Notes: generated by a model from the sequence alone, not told the origin. A stretch of DNA of 64,000 bases from Chaetoderma sp. LZ-2023a (GCA_034401795.1 CM067371.1:77971333-78035332), one strand, 5' to 3'; numbered from the stretch's first letter, positions 44,258 to 55,902 are shown. Numbers and translations are program-made.

Positions 44258-44350
44258 ACATTTCGTCATGTTTGTGAAGACTATATTTAAAATTTTACCA
44301 CTAAAATGACTACCTCATTTATTGAGCCAGACATTCCAGTACAAAATTAA
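44258..44350. repeat. Type-A hairpin MITE, worn copy A15
   Basis: GTACATTTCGTCATG and AAAATTTTACCACTAAAATG face GACATTCCAGTACAAAATTA. The nested tip CTACCTCATTTATTGAGCCAG is still visible. Confidence 0.6.
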
Positions 44351-44419
44351 AACTAGATGGACTGCGTCCCACGTGTCAAGCTCTTTAGTTATTCCACATA
44401 TCACACATGTGTGGCAGTG

Positions 44420-45170
44420 TCACAAAATAAGGACTTCTTAAAATAGTATACCCTTGATAAATCAAATGTCTTTTTAAAAACTTCTAATTCTTGAAAAGGA
44501 GACAAATTACAAAGAAATAAACTAAATGTAAACCATGTAACACGATGGAAAAATTCTTTTAAATCGTTTTAATTTTGCTTCAAACTGAATGCAATGATGA
44601 TATATAGAACAAATCTGTAAAGTTTGTTGGGATCAGATAAGTCCATGTTAAATTAAAGGATTGAAAAACTTTAACATTCTTCTAATTCTTGGTCTGTAAT
44701 AGACTAAGTCCAACACACATACAAATTTCTTCATTACTATGGCATCTGGATGCAATGATGGCATAGAACAGATCTTGAACGTTTTATTGAGATCGGATAA
44801 GCCATTGATGAATTAAATGTCATCTGAAAAACTTTTCTTCTATATTCTTGATGCAAATCCAGTAAAAATATGGAAACAATTTGAAAATCATTTCAATTAT
44901 GATATAGACTCGATGCAATGATGGTATAGATCAAAGGTGTTTACTAAGATCGGATAGGGCCTAGGTCCAATGAAAAACTTATACATAATTCTTGATGCAA
45001 AATAAGCCAAGTCCAAACCCAGTAAAAATATAGAAAAAATTTGAAAATCATTTCACTTATGATGAAGTTTAGATGTAATGATGGTAAAGATCAAATCTGT
45101 AGTTTTATTAAGATCTGGTAAGTCCTTGATGAATTATATATCCATTGAAAAACTTTAACCATTACTTAAT
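44420..45170. repeat. Array of about 160-bp units, GATGCAATGATGG type
   Basis: GATGCAATGATGGTATAGA, TTATTGAGATCGGATAAG, GATGAATTAAATGTCA and GAAAAACTTTAACATTCTTC recur near 44590, 44749, 44911 and 45071. No coding signal. Confidence 0.75.
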
Positions 45171-46197
45171 TCTTGGGGCACACCAGATGCCCCATATCGG
45201 ACGTCATTTGGATTGCTATGCCGAGATCCTCCGCTTCGCGCTGGGCTCGACAACAAAGTCATCTCTTGGTCTCCAAATAGACATTTCTTAAGAGCACAAT
45301 AAAAGCCATTTTTGGTCAGTTTGCCCATTAAAGCCATAAGGTAGTTATTCAGAGCCTTGATCACATGACATGCATAAAATTTTCTCAGACTTGATTCAAT
45401 GGACGTGTCCAAGTTTATCCATCCATCATATGATGCCTTATGATGTCATAATCAACCATGAGACGTGTAAGATGACATCATAATCATGACATCATGAATG
45501 ACTAGCCCGTCTTTAAGGCTTAGTAGTCAGACATTTTGTATGAATTGTATGTCTTTACCATTTAATATATATTCTAGCGCCCAGTCAAATTAGTTTCAAA
45601 ATGTTTAACAGCTTACCCAGGTACAGTTTTCTAGAAATTGATAGTTAGTTCATAGATCGATCAATCCCAACACGAGCGATGTGTGGTTGGGTGGAGCTTA
45701 GATAGATACAATGTATGTGTGGGGCATAGCTAAAACTGGAAAGGTCCATTTGACAGTTTCATAAATTTATCCAGAAGATTATGAACAAGTAACATAAATC
45801 ATATGATTATCATTGCTGCACACACGTGCAATATTCTTATTATGCTATTGCGGATGAATTCTGAACTACTTATCCGATTCGGTACCTACATTATATAACT
45901 TCATGCTACATGAATTTAAACTGTCTAGACTGTGATCATGCATAATTAAGGTGCATTTTTGTCACCAATTATTTTGCCATCACCAGGCAATGCCAGAACT
46001 CGTGATAGCTAATCAGAAGATTAAATAAACATTTTTAACCATTTACTAGAGGGTTTAACATTTGTCTGCGCAAAGCATACATCTACATCAATATATGCAA
46101 CAACTATTTGTGCGGATGGATTGAAATTAAACACCGACAAATTTGTACAATACCCGCATCGTTGATGTATTTTTTAGTTGGGCCGTCGAAAGATCAA
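45171..46197. other. Non-coding stretch with repeat fragments
   Basis: It holds a half type-A arm near 45250-45300, a half type-B arm near 45582-45610 (CAGTCAAATTAGTTTCAAAA), and a tract at 45640-45740 that is the complement of text near 8680-8780 (CCCAACACGAGCGATG with TGGGTGGAGCTTAGATAGAT). No gene is seen. Confidence 0.45.
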
Positions 46198-46497
46198 GTG
46201 TCTATTTTGGTAATAATATTGCTGAACGCTGTTACATTTTAGTTTTGGCTGTAAAATTGGCATTTGGGACCCTACAGATACACAGCAACTCAAATTCGGA
46301 AAATATTGCTCCATTAGATTTATTTTAAAATGCTTCAAAAATGTCTATTTTGAAAACAATGTTGCTAAAAGGTGTTGCTGTTGCGTTTTAGCCTTTGGCC
46401 ATACAATTGTCAGACATGTTTGGGACCACACGGGCAAGGTTCCACACAAGTTTGGAGAAAATTGCACCAGCAGAACCAGAAGTAATGAAGAATGTGT
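46198..46497. repeat. Array of about 150-bp units, left of the LINE
   Basis: Two units carry TGTTGCTGTTGCGTTTTAG, TTGGGACCACACGGGCAAG and AGAAAATTGCACCAGCAGAA. Two more stand at 48925-49240, so the LINE entered one array. Confidence 0.8.
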
Positions 46498-48911
46498 TAG
46501 AAAAGAGCAAAAGGAAAGAACAGACACCAACACTCACGATGCAATGAAAGTTGACATTACTTTAGCAGAACTGAAGAAGGCTGTCTGCCAATTGAAGAAG
46601 AAGAAATCTCCCGGGCCAGATGGCATTACGAATGAAATGATCCAACACCTTGGTAATGCATCTTTCCGCAAGTTTCTAGACATCTTTAATCTCAGTTGGA
46701 CCAATGGAGAGGTTCCTCAGTGCTGGAAAGAAACCAGAATGACTCCTATTCTGAAAAGAGGGAAGAACAAGACGAAAATGCTGAGCTACCGTCTTATCAG
46801 TCTTACAAGCTGCATATGCAAGACCATGGAGCGCATCATCAACCAGCGGTTGCAGTGGTACCTGGAGTCGGAGAACATTATAGTTTCAGAGCAGGCCGGC
46901 TTCAGAAGATACAGGAGCACAGAAGATCAAACAACACATCTTGCACAGGTCATAGAGGACACTTTTCAAGCCAAGAAGGTGATGCTAGCTGCCTTTATCG
47001 ATCTGCAGAAGGCATTTGACAAGGTGTGGAAGGATGGCCTCCTCGTGAAGCTCCGGCGCACAGGCATCGGTGGCAACATGTTTCGATGGACCAAGTCATA
47101 CCTACACAATCGCAGAGCTAGGGTGCTGGTGGATGGACAATCTGGACAGAATGTATTGCTGAGACACAAGGCGGAGTATTATCACCAACTCTGTTCATAC
47201 TCTTCATTAATGACATTGTAGCAGAGCTGCTCAATGGGATCCAAGCAGCCCTCTATGCAGATGACCTCATACTCTGGTGCACCGAGGAGTACACAACGAC
47301 TGCCACGTACAGAATGCAGCTCGCCTTGGACAGAATTACAGCTTGGGCCAATCGCTGGTGTATTACCATCAACAAAGAAAAATCATCAGCCATGCTATTC
47401 TCACTGTCCACCAAAACCAAGGTTGGCAATCTGACAATGGGCGGTACTCCACTCGAGTACGAGGACCATCAGACATACCTGGGAGTCACCTATGACAGAA
47501 GATTAACATGGAAGGAGCACATCCAGAATGCAGAGGCAAAGGCCAGAAGAAAGCTAAACATCATGAGGAAGCTGGCAGGCACAAAGTGGGGTGCGAATGA
47601 AAGGATCCTCAAGACCATCTACCTAGGTGCTGTACGACCACACCTTGAGTATGGATCCAGCTCATGGATGACAGCAGCTAAATCTCATCAACAGAACCTC
47701 GACAGAGTACAAAACCAGGCACTGCACATCATCACTGGTGGAATGAGATCAACACCAATAGAAAAAATGGAGCAGACAGCAGGCATCCCCCCACTTAGCA
47801 AAGGAAGGGATTGCAAAGCACTGATCCAAGCTGCAAAGTTCAAATCGTTCAACAACCACCCGATGAAGATCAGGCAAGCACAGATGTCATCAGGAAGACT
47901 TAAAAGATCAAGTTTTGTGAAAGAGACAAAAGCACTTCAAAGGAAACACCAAGAAATGTTGCCAGCACAAATAGAAGACCCAAACCACACCCTTGATCCT
48001 CCACCCTGGCAAAAAAACAAACTAGAGAGCATAGCTATTCGCACCACAGTACCTCATCTCACAACCAAAGATGAACACAGTGATGTGAGCAAGAAGGCCC
48101 TGACCCTAGCCATGCTGGAAGAAATGTACCCTCAGGAGACATGGATAAGGATCTACACAGATGGATCAGCCAAAGATGCAATTAGGAGTGGAGGTGCTGG
48201 ACTGCACATACAGTATCCAAACGGACAACATGAGTCAGCTGCAATACCGACAGGCAAACACTGCACAAACTACAGAGCTGAAGTCGAAGCACTGGTTCAT
48301 GCAGCTAATACCATCAGCAGAACAGCAGACCCTATTGCACAGATTGTCTTTTTATCTGATGCCCGCTCCGTCCTCGAGGTAAGATGCCACAACTTGAAGA
48401 AGCACTACAAACCATCAAATGCTTTCGGATAGCACTGCAGTGGATCCCCTCACACTGTGGAGTCCAAGGAAATGAGGAAGCAGACAAGATGGCAAAGGTG
48501 GGTGCAGAAGAGAATCAGACAGAAAACATGGTTACCCATACAGAGATGAAGACTATCATCAAGTCACTCTATAGAACACCTCAATCAGAAGATGCCTACC
48601 ATCATCTCTCGAGGCCAGAGCAAGTGACCATTTTTCGTCTTAGAACTGGACACAACAGACTAAACAAACACATGTACAGGCGGTTCCACCTTACGACATC
48701 ACCCGCTTGTCCTTGTGGAGAAGCAGAACAGACCACAGAGCACATACTTCAATGTTGCAGTACGTATCAGCTGCTGAGAGAAGAGATCTGGCCTTTGTCA
48801 ACCTCTTTTCTTGAAAAACTGTATGGGCCTGTGGAAGAACCGCAGAAAACCACAGATTTCATCTTGAGAACGGCTCTCCAAGTGTGATACCAGCGATCGA
48901 AAAGAAGAAGA
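46498..48911 (+). mobile_element. 5'-truncated LINE (RT plus RNase H) with 13-bp target duplication
   Basis: ATGAAGAATGTGT stands at 46485-46497 and again at 48912-48924, an exact 13-bp target duplication. The element begins without an endonuclease region and ends CGAAAAGAAGAAG. Insertion by target-primed reverse transcription with 5' truncation fits all of this. The flanks belong to one satellite array. Confidence 0.9.
46544..48887 (+). pseudogene. LINE ORF2 fragment: reverse transcriptase and RNase H
   Basis: RT motifs run from KKKKSPGPDGITNEMIQHLG through AAFIDLQKAFDKVWKDG (motif A). A frameshift near 47160 leads to GGVLSPTLFILFINDI, then LYADDLILW with the intact YADD box at 47254-47265, and DHQTYLGVTYDRRLTWKEHI. 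An RNase H domain follows at about 48140-48500: WIRIYTDGSAKD, YRAEVEALVHAA, FLSDARSVLE, a second frameshift near 48380, then LQWIPSHCGVQGNEEADKMA. A Cys-rich CPCGEAEQTTEHILQC lies near 48710-48760, and the stop is at 48885-48887. RT followed by RNase H points to the I/Jockey side of non-LTR elements; the clade is not certain. Only two frame breaks, so the insertion is fairly young. Confidence 0.9.
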
Positions 48912-48924
48912 TGAAGAATGTGTA

Positions 48925-49240
48925 AAATGTTTATTCTGTTAATTGTTGCTAAAAAGCTGTTGTTGTTGTGTCTTCGCCGCCAAAATTGGCATATGTGCTT
49001 GGGATTACATGGACAAGCTTCTAACCATGTTTGGGGAAGATTGCACCAGTAGAACCAGCGTTATTCAAGAATGCATAAATATGGCTTTTATGAAAACTAT
49101 TACTACAAGCTGTTGCTGTTGCGTTTTAGACCCCAAAATTGGCATGTCTGCTCGGGACCACACGGGCATGCGTCCTTCAAATTTGGCAAACATCCTTCCA
49201 GTTGAACCAGAGTTATTAAAAAATGTTTTAAGAACAACAA
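48925..49240. repeat. Array of about 150-bp units, right of the LINE
   Basis: This is the continuation of 46198-46497: GCTGTTGTTGTTGTGTCTTC, CAAAATTGGCATATGTGCTT, GGGGAAGATTGCACCAGTAG, and a second unit from about 49085. Confidence 0.8.
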
Positions 49241-49280
49241 GAAGCATGCTATGCTCGTGTAGCGCTGATCTGCCTGACAG

Positions 49281-49381
49281 GTATAGACCATCCCAGCTCA
49301 GCTGGGCACGGGATGACCGTTCCGGGTACGTTCCAAGCACGCCCCCTGAGTAGGATAGTATGCGTGTATAAAGCCATATGA
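49281..49381. repeat. Dispersed 100-bp repeat, copy 1
   Basis: GACCATCCCAGCTCAGCTGG, TTCCGGGTACGTTCCAAGCA and CGTGTATAAAG match 62622-62725 in the same orientation at about 90 percent by eye. CCCAGCTCAGCTGGG is palindromic. Confidence 0.8.
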
Positions 49382-50226
49382 GATACCTTAGGGCCTCTTA
49401 TTATATTGAGTGATTGTCTCTTTCTACGCTCCTCCAGCCGCAAGGCTTATTAATTGTCTGGAACTCCCATCGACACGTTGGCATGATCCGACTTGGGAAA
49501 CTATTGGGGTTTCCAAGCGGTGAAGACCAGCGTGTCGATTTCACATACAGCCCCCTCTATATCTTCGGATACCAGTTAGCATAGATAACCCCGTCAAAGT
49601 AGGAAGCACTGCGAAAAGATACTATTTCTAACCAGCCAGCAGTGCATCTCTGGGCATCCTGGAACTTAACCCTAATGACAGGCAAATGTTAGCTTGCGGA
49701 GCTGGATCTCGAAATGATCCGCCTCAGACACACCGGGTGACGGATGGGACGCAGATAGCCATCTAACTCCGTACAACGACTGGGTGTGGTCTTGGAACCC
49801 AACACGCCCTTACGGGAAAGTCACTAGAGATGGATATCTGCCTCTTACTCCCGACCATAAACTTTTAAGCACTTTTCAAATTGCTTGTGTAATATTGACT
49901 TGTCCTAGTGATGTTATATATGGTTGCTGTGTGATATGTAACTGGATCGTTATGATTCTGAAACTGCCACTCCGTTAAATGTCCACTCGCTGCCTTTCTG
50001 AGGGTGATGCTCCGGAAGGTGACCGTAGGGAAACCGAGCATCTTCGCCAGTCAGGCTCATGTGTTAAAGATAGGTAGAAATTCCTGCCACTTGCGGCCAA
50101 AGATAGGCTATAAATCTAACACCTAACCAGTAGTTTAAGATTTAGCAGGACCGCATTTTTAAAGTGGCAACTACCAATACAGTATCTTGGACTTACATAA
50201 GATGCTGGTGCTGAATTCTATGGAAA
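49382..50226. other. Higher-GC stretch, nothing recognised
   Basis: Composition is closer to 48 percent GC than its surroundings. It may be the outer part of the LTR element or another repeat. No coding or tRNA structure could be supported. Confidence 0.4.
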
Positions 50227-50373
50227 TCATCCACCCCCATCTTCACATAAAACAGCGTGCATCACATTAACTATAATTTCACTAATTTGACTCACACTAC
50301 ACTTAGCATATGTTTGAACAAGAGAGTGATCCTTTTTGCCAGCTCTCTTCCTCCGCTTCAGCATTGAAGGCAT
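50227..50373 (-). CDS. Small basic ORF of 48 residues, unassigned
   Basis: ATG at 50371-50373, TGA at 50227-50229. It reads MPSMLKRRKRAGKKDHSLVQ, then TYAKCSVSQISEIIVNVM and HAVLCEDGGG. The codon choice looks plausible and the start is basic. There are no neighbours in frame and no family is recognised. It could be a chance frame or an exon end. Confidence 0.2.
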   Translation of the reverse strand: MPSMLKRRKRAGKKDHSLVQTYAKCSVSQISEIIVNVMHAVLCEDGGG

Positions 50374-50482
50374 TTTCCAGTGACGGAGGCCCGCGTGAGG
50401 CACTTTCCTCTCGCAACAATAATATTTTTGTTAGGGGTATAATGGTTTATGTTAAACTACATAAGTGACCTCGTTAGGATGC

Positions 50483-50538
50483 TCCCTTTCAGGGATACCT
50501 CACGGATATATCCCTTTCAGGGATACCTCACAGATATG
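50483..50538. repeat. Two 28-bp direct repeats
   Basis: TCCCTTTCAGGGATACCTCA followed by CGGATATA or CAGATATG stands twice in tandem. CCCTTTCAGGG within it is palindromic. Confidence 0.8.
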
Positions 50539-50956
50539 TAAGGATCGGTGAGATACCTCTGGCGAATCCACGTTAACAAGACACCAACTTAGTTCTATGT
50601 ACTGTACATTTTCTCTCTCATGCTAACAAATGAGTACCATTGTTTGTGTAGTATATATTTTTCTTAATTATCATGTCTGAGCTCCTAAATTGAGTCTTGG
50701 ATCGTCATACCGGTGACACTAATAGTTGGGACGAGACAGTGAGGTTCAATCTCTGCGGCAATGGTCGCACGGCCCCACTGAACCGTTATCATTCCATCGG
50801 CTCTAGAAGTCGGTCTTTGTACTTTTCGGAGATTCGCGATACGGGATCTGTAACCCCGAGAACCGTAGCTAACCAGCCTTTCCGCGCATCCTGTACATAC
50901 GGTGCAACGGAGCGGAGCAGTAGGATGGACCAGTGTGTACCCCCGCAAGCTACAAG

Positions 50957-51022
50957 TGACGCCTGATGTGGGCCTCAAACCCACGACCCCGAGATTAAGA
51001 GTCTCGCGCTCTACTGGCTGAG
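50957..51022 (-). promoter_or_regulatory. Antisense tRNA-Lys(CTT)-like sequence at the primer-binding position
   Basis: Read on the minus strand: D-stem GCTC/GAGC, anticodon arm CGAGA-CTCTTAA-TCTCG with anticodon CTT, and T-arm GTGGG-TTTGAGG-CCCAC, all paired. The 3' acceptor side ATCAGGC is present but its 5' partner is not. So this is not a working tRNA gene. It stands where a retroelement keeps its primer-binding site, and TGACGCCTGATGTGGG on the plus strand resembles a tRNA-Lys primer site. Confidence 0.6.
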
Positions 51023-51072
51023 CCAGAAATTTCCCTGGTGCGGAACAACCAGCACCGATTCAACACAAGTAT

Positions 51073-52150
51073 TTGTCAATCAGCGAGGGGACCTTCCGCA
51101 TTGCCTCGCAGGTGGGTACTCAATACGTCACATTGCGTATAGCCGCGATAGGCACCCAACACCTTTGCCAGATCGCGGTCGACCACAACAAAGACCCCTA
51201 CAGGGGCATGCCAATTCTTCACAACCGTTCACCCATATCATCAGGTGAGCAATGGCCTGTCCCTCATGCACCATGTCCCACATATCTTCCTCTCAGAACG
51301 TCGTCGCCTTATTATCTATCTGTACCACAACATGAATTGGGGGATGCGGAACATCCTTTTCAGTATTATACCAGAAGAAACACCTCATCACACGGCACGC
51401 ACCATCCCGGCCCATCTCCTGGACCACCTCTGTACGAAGAGCACCCGTCACAGCGACCTACGGAACATCTGCATCACATACACGGAACCCCTCCACTAGT
51501 TTATAGACCAACACCCATCTATAGACCCACATCAGGGCGGTATTCAGCGGAATCCACTTATTGCACACATCATCATCAGGAATCACCTTCACAGACGCGA
51601 TATCAACAGTGGGAACAACCACCAACACCACCACCAACACGCAGACCCGCATCTGCGTTTACACCCTTCTCCCAAGCACCGCCACCTGGATTCGCGCCTT
51701 TAGTATCATATCATGGCAATGGCCGGGTCATTCTCCCTCCTGAATTCAGTAGGGAGAATGACTGGGCCAATTGCAAGTGCCAGTTTGAGATCATTAGCCG
51801 CACAAACCGTTGGACGGATCAACAAATGGGAGAGTATCTGGCTGCAACAACAGCCCCGGATGCAGAAACCAGCACAACAATCGACAAAGCATGCACGATA
51901 GGTTGGAAGAGATAATTAAACAGATCTCCGCACTCACTAATTTGGTCACCACCCTCAGCACCACCATCACGACACAATCAACTACATGACCAGCTACAAG
52001 TATGGTAACACATACACAGCCACCAAACACATGTTATGGATGTGGTCAGACAGGCCATTGGAAAGAACGATGCCCAAATCGGCCTCCATCAACAACTCCA
52101 ACAGCTGACTGACGTACACCGCAACCGGAGTTCTCGTTAAACTAGAACGG
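51073..52150 (+). pseudogene. Gypsy gag with CCHC zinc knuckle
   Basis: A Pro/His/Thr-rich N-terminal part (51240-51650) is followed by GFAPLVSYHGNGRVILPPEF and a capsid-like WANCKCQFEIISRTNRW stretch. After a frame change near 51900 a zinc knuckle CYGCGQTGHWKERC (CX2CX4HX4C) stands at 52033-52074. Gag would package the element RNA. The frame is broken, and much of a normal capsid domain seems to be missing between 51900 and 52030. Confidence 0.75.
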
Positions 52151-52657
52151 GTATCGATTATAGTCACTTTGGTGCCCACTCTCACAACCCGGCTCAACTA
52201 CGGCCTCCAGACAACGTCAGGTGGCGAACCTTACAACGCAAAATACTACTTATGCGACAGTACACAACCACACCCACCTGGCTTCACCTGAGTCGGTGCC
52301 GACCATGTGCACTGGATCCGCGGCACCGCCAACATCTCCCTCTGCAAGAGGTTGTGACCCCGCAACCGCAGCATCTCATAAACCTTCTTTCCTATGTAAA
52401 ACGGCAGTGGTTGGTTCTAGCACCTCCACTGAAACAACGTTTATACAAGCACCACGACCCGCCGCCAAAGCACTTAACACATGGTGCCTCTTGGTGGTAT
52501 GCAATTCACAACATCACCCACCGCATCTAGCAGCAGTAACAGTGACACGGACAGCGATCGGCATTCGGCATCATAGATCCGCAAGAAGAAGCATCATCCT
52601 AAGAACGGCAAACCGCAGCGTCGTCACTGCTTCTTTTGCGCATCCACTAAACACCTC

Positions 52658-53368
52658 ATGATGCATTGTCAAAAGTGGCTAACACAGCTGGCTCTTATCC
52701 ACGACCTCACAAGTCCTTTCCAGACTGCTGAAACAAATTCACGATACAGCACACCAGCATCAACACCACCATTGCTACCCCCAGCTCTGTCATTGCCTAA
52801 GCAATCACAGCAGCAGCGACGACGAGTATGTCCCTTCCTCACTCAGCCACTGATTGCACTCACGGAAGCTATCCAAAAGCAAACAGACTACATACAGGAT
52901 GATACTGCACCAAAAGCAATCCCTCAGGCAGTATCATTGGAAACTCTTCCACAAGCACACCGCAAAGTAATATACAAGTGTGCTTGCCTGTTTAGTGGCA
53001 TTTCGACCAGTGCCACCATAGACACTGGAGCTTCCATCATCGTTTTTAACAAGCGCTTGTATGAGAGCATCCCACCTCATAAAAAGCCACCCTTTAGGCC
53101 TAGAAACATATTTTTACAAACAGCTACCGGAGCCGATGTTCCGGTGGTTGGTACGGTAAACCTCGTAATACAGATAGCGGAAATGCAATTCATACAGCGA
53201 GTTGTAATTGCCTCTATTCAAAACTATGCCCTGCTAGGTTCTGACTTCCTCAGTGCCAGCGAAGCCATCATCCATTGCAGACACCGGGAATTAGACCTTA
53301 CCCCTTGGACCGGAATCATCACTGTACGATACTTGTGCAGTGATTTTGGCATCTACGGCCAGAGTTGA
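52658..53368 (+). pseudogene. Gypsy protease region
   Basis: ATIDTGASIIVFNKRLYESI carries the aspartic protease active-site triad motif DTGA (53021-53032). IQNYALLGSDFLSASEAIIH is the usual second block. The upstream 52151-52657 is Thr/Pro/His-rich text of unknown role in changing frames. Confidence 0.8.
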
Positions 53369-54230
53369 GCCGGGACAAGAGGAAATATTATGGGCCACCG
53401 CACCACAGTTAGGAAGCAACACACACACAGCCATGCTGGAACATGACCCCGATTATATGATCGCCTCACAATGCACAAGTCCCTGGATGATTGTGGACAC
53501 CACCAACAAAGATCATATACCATTCAGAGTATTCAATGGCACAGCGGACCCAATAACACTAGTACTCGGAGTTCATTGTGGCCATCTGGTGGATGTGAAA
53601 TCACTGGAGACACCCACTACAGCACCTACACCTTCTGAGGATGATTTACCAGAACATCTGCATGACATTTATTTGCGCGCCACAGTTGGTTTAACTCAAT
53701 CTCACAAATGTCAACAAGTAAATGACATGTTGCGGACAGGCATCATAGAGCCCTCGGCATCCCCATGGGCTAGTCCCATTGTACTAGCATGCAAGAAGGA
53801 TGGATCTTTGTGGTTTTGCATTGACTACCGCCGCCTTAATGATCTTAGCGTCAAAGACACGTATCTGTTACCGCGGATCGATCAGGCCATAGATTCCTTG
53901 TCCAGAGCCAAGTAGTTTTGTACCCTTGACCTTGCTAGTGGGTACTGGCAGTGGCAGGTAGCCATGGATGAGGCTGATCAGGAGAAGACCGCATTCGTAT
54001 GCAGACGGTCTTTTCCAATTCCGCAAGATGCCCTATGGGTTGTGCAATGCTCCTGGAATGTCTTTGGCTCTTCGTTTGAGCAGACCCTGTTCAACTTGGA
54101 CAAGGTCCTAATGCGTTTTCGTACCGCCAACCTCAAGCTCAAACCCAAGAAGCATCATCTTTTTAGACAAAGTGTCGAGTTCCTGGTACACATCATATCT
54201 GGTGATGGAGTAGCTACTTAACCGCCAAAA
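53340..54230 (+). pseudogene. Gypsy reverse transcriptase, with deletions
   Basis: MLRTGIIEPSASPWASPIVL, KKDGSLWFCIDYRRLNDLSV and PRIDQAIDSLS mark the fingers and palm. A stop at 53913-53915 is followed by TLDLASGYWQ in frame. From about 54030 the text passes from the MPYGLCNAP region straight to SFEQTLFNLDKVLMRFR. The block that should hold the catalytic Y-x-D-D box is not visible, so the enzyme is dead. Confidence 0.85.
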
Positions 54231-54426
54231 ACTAAAACAGTAGCGGAGTGCAAACCCCCACTTCAGTCACTGACACCATGAGTTTCCTCGGTCACTGCTA
54301 ATACCATTGTCAATACATCTGTCACTTTAGTGAGATTGCTTCCCCGTTATTCCAAATCACGAAAAGGATCGGCCATTCGAGTGGACGAGTGAGTGTGAAG
54401 GTTCCCTCAGGGCGCTGAAGGAACAT

Positions 54427-55116
54427 TTGACAATGGCACCAATTCTTGCTCATCCTAACCCTAACCTCGATTTCATCTTAGACACTGATACATCTGCTTA
54501 TGCAATAGGTGCAGTTCTATCTCAGGTCACAGTAGACGGAACACAGCAGGTACTGGGTTATGGTTCGCGTACTCTGAATAAGACAGAGAAACGTTATGCA
54601 ACCACTAAGAGGGAATTGTTAGCTGCGGTATATTTTGTCAAATATTACAAGAACTTTCTGTACGGGCACCAATTTACACTCTGTACAGATCACGCCTCAC
54701 TATGCTGGCTCAGAAACCTAAAAAATCTGGAGGGCCAGGTAGCGAGGTGGCAGGAATCCCTGCTGGCCTTTAATTTTAATGTTGTTCATAGACCCGGCAA
54801 ACTGCATGGAAATGCTGATGCCTTGAGCAAAATCAGACTCGAGGATGAACAAGAAGTGGCCACCACCGTGACACACACAGCACAGCCATCTCCCGTGCTC
54901 CCCAAACTGCGGTGCGCAGAGTGGGATCTGGAGACAGTCGCTCACGAACAAGCAACATATGCGCAAACATACAATATATACGTGTGGATCCATGAAGGGG
55001 TACGTCCCCCTAAGGAATCTGTTACCTCACTTGCCGCAATGGCTAAATATTACTATCAAAGGTTTGGAGAATGTCATATACAAGGTGGCATCCTCTCTAC
55101 ATCAATAACCGGATAG
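54427..55116 (+). pseudogene. Gypsy RNase H and linker
   Basis: DFILDTDTSAYAIGAVLSQ, KRYATTKRELLAAVYFVKYY and FTLCTDHASLCWLRN carry the acidic residues of the RNase H fold. VVHRPGKLHGNADALSK closes the domain. The frame is open through the domain, then runs to a stop before integrase. Confidence 0.85.
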
Positions 55117-55137
55117 TAATTCCTGAGCGCTACAGTC

Positions 55138-55902
55138 ATGATTTTAGAACAACTCCACGAGAACGCTGGACATTTAGCCATAGAGCGTACAGCGGATCGT
55201 ATCAAACAGAGATTCCAATGGATCAGGGTACACGATAGTGTGAAGGCATGGGTCGCCAAATGTGTCCCATGCCAAGGACGCGCTGTTGACCAGCACCATT
55301 ACGCACCCCTACAAGTTAAAATTGTTAGTGCACCGTGGGAGTGAGTGGCTATTGATGTGCTTGGACCCTTGAATATGACGGATGAAGGAAACAAGGACAT
55401 CCTCGTATTGCAAGATTATTTTATGAAGTGGCTAGAAGCATTCGCTTTGCCGGACGAAGAGGCATCCACAGTAGCGGAGTTCCTGTCTAGCAATGTGTTA
55501 TGCCGCTTCGGTATGCCCTATGAACTGCACTCCGACCAAGGAAGTAATTTTTAGAGCCGGCTGTTCTCCGAGCTCTGCAAATTGTTTCATATAGTCAAAA
55601 CGCGCACAATGCCCTACCATCCGCGAAGTGATGGGATGGTAGAGATGTTCAACAGAAGCCTGGCAGAGATGCTGACAAAGGAAACACATCTTGATTGTCG
55701 CGATTGGGATTTACGACTCCCATACATGCTCATGGCATACCGCACTTCGACACATTCCAGCATGTGTTATACCCCTGCTCGGTTAATGCTAGGCCGTGAA
55801 TTAGCCTTACTCCTGGACCTGGCCATGCCCAGGATTCCAGGAGAAAAATTCACCATCTCTCTATGTAGAGCTCACGCGCCAATGGATAGAACAGGCCCAT
55901 GA
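55138..55902 (+). pseudogene. Gypsy integrase, two stops
   Basis: The HHCC finger is seen as HENAGHLAIERT ... CVPCQ. The catalytic core shows AIDVLGPL (first Asp), HSDQGSNF (second Asp) and GMVEMFNRSL (Glu). TGA at 55342-55344 and TAG at 55552-55554 interrupt one otherwise steady frame. A frame change follows near 55870. Confidence 0.88.

Noticed and set aside
45155..45412. 85-residue minus-strand frame ending PARSGGSRHSNPNDVRYG
   Set aside because: No partner exons, no motif, and part of it overlaps a hairpin arm. It may be a retroelement scrap, but I cannot support a call.
50957..51022. tRNA-Lys(CTT) gene on the minus strand
   Set aside because: The anticodon, D and T arms pair, but the 5' acceptor strand does not pair with the 3' side. 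It is better explained as part of the retroelement.
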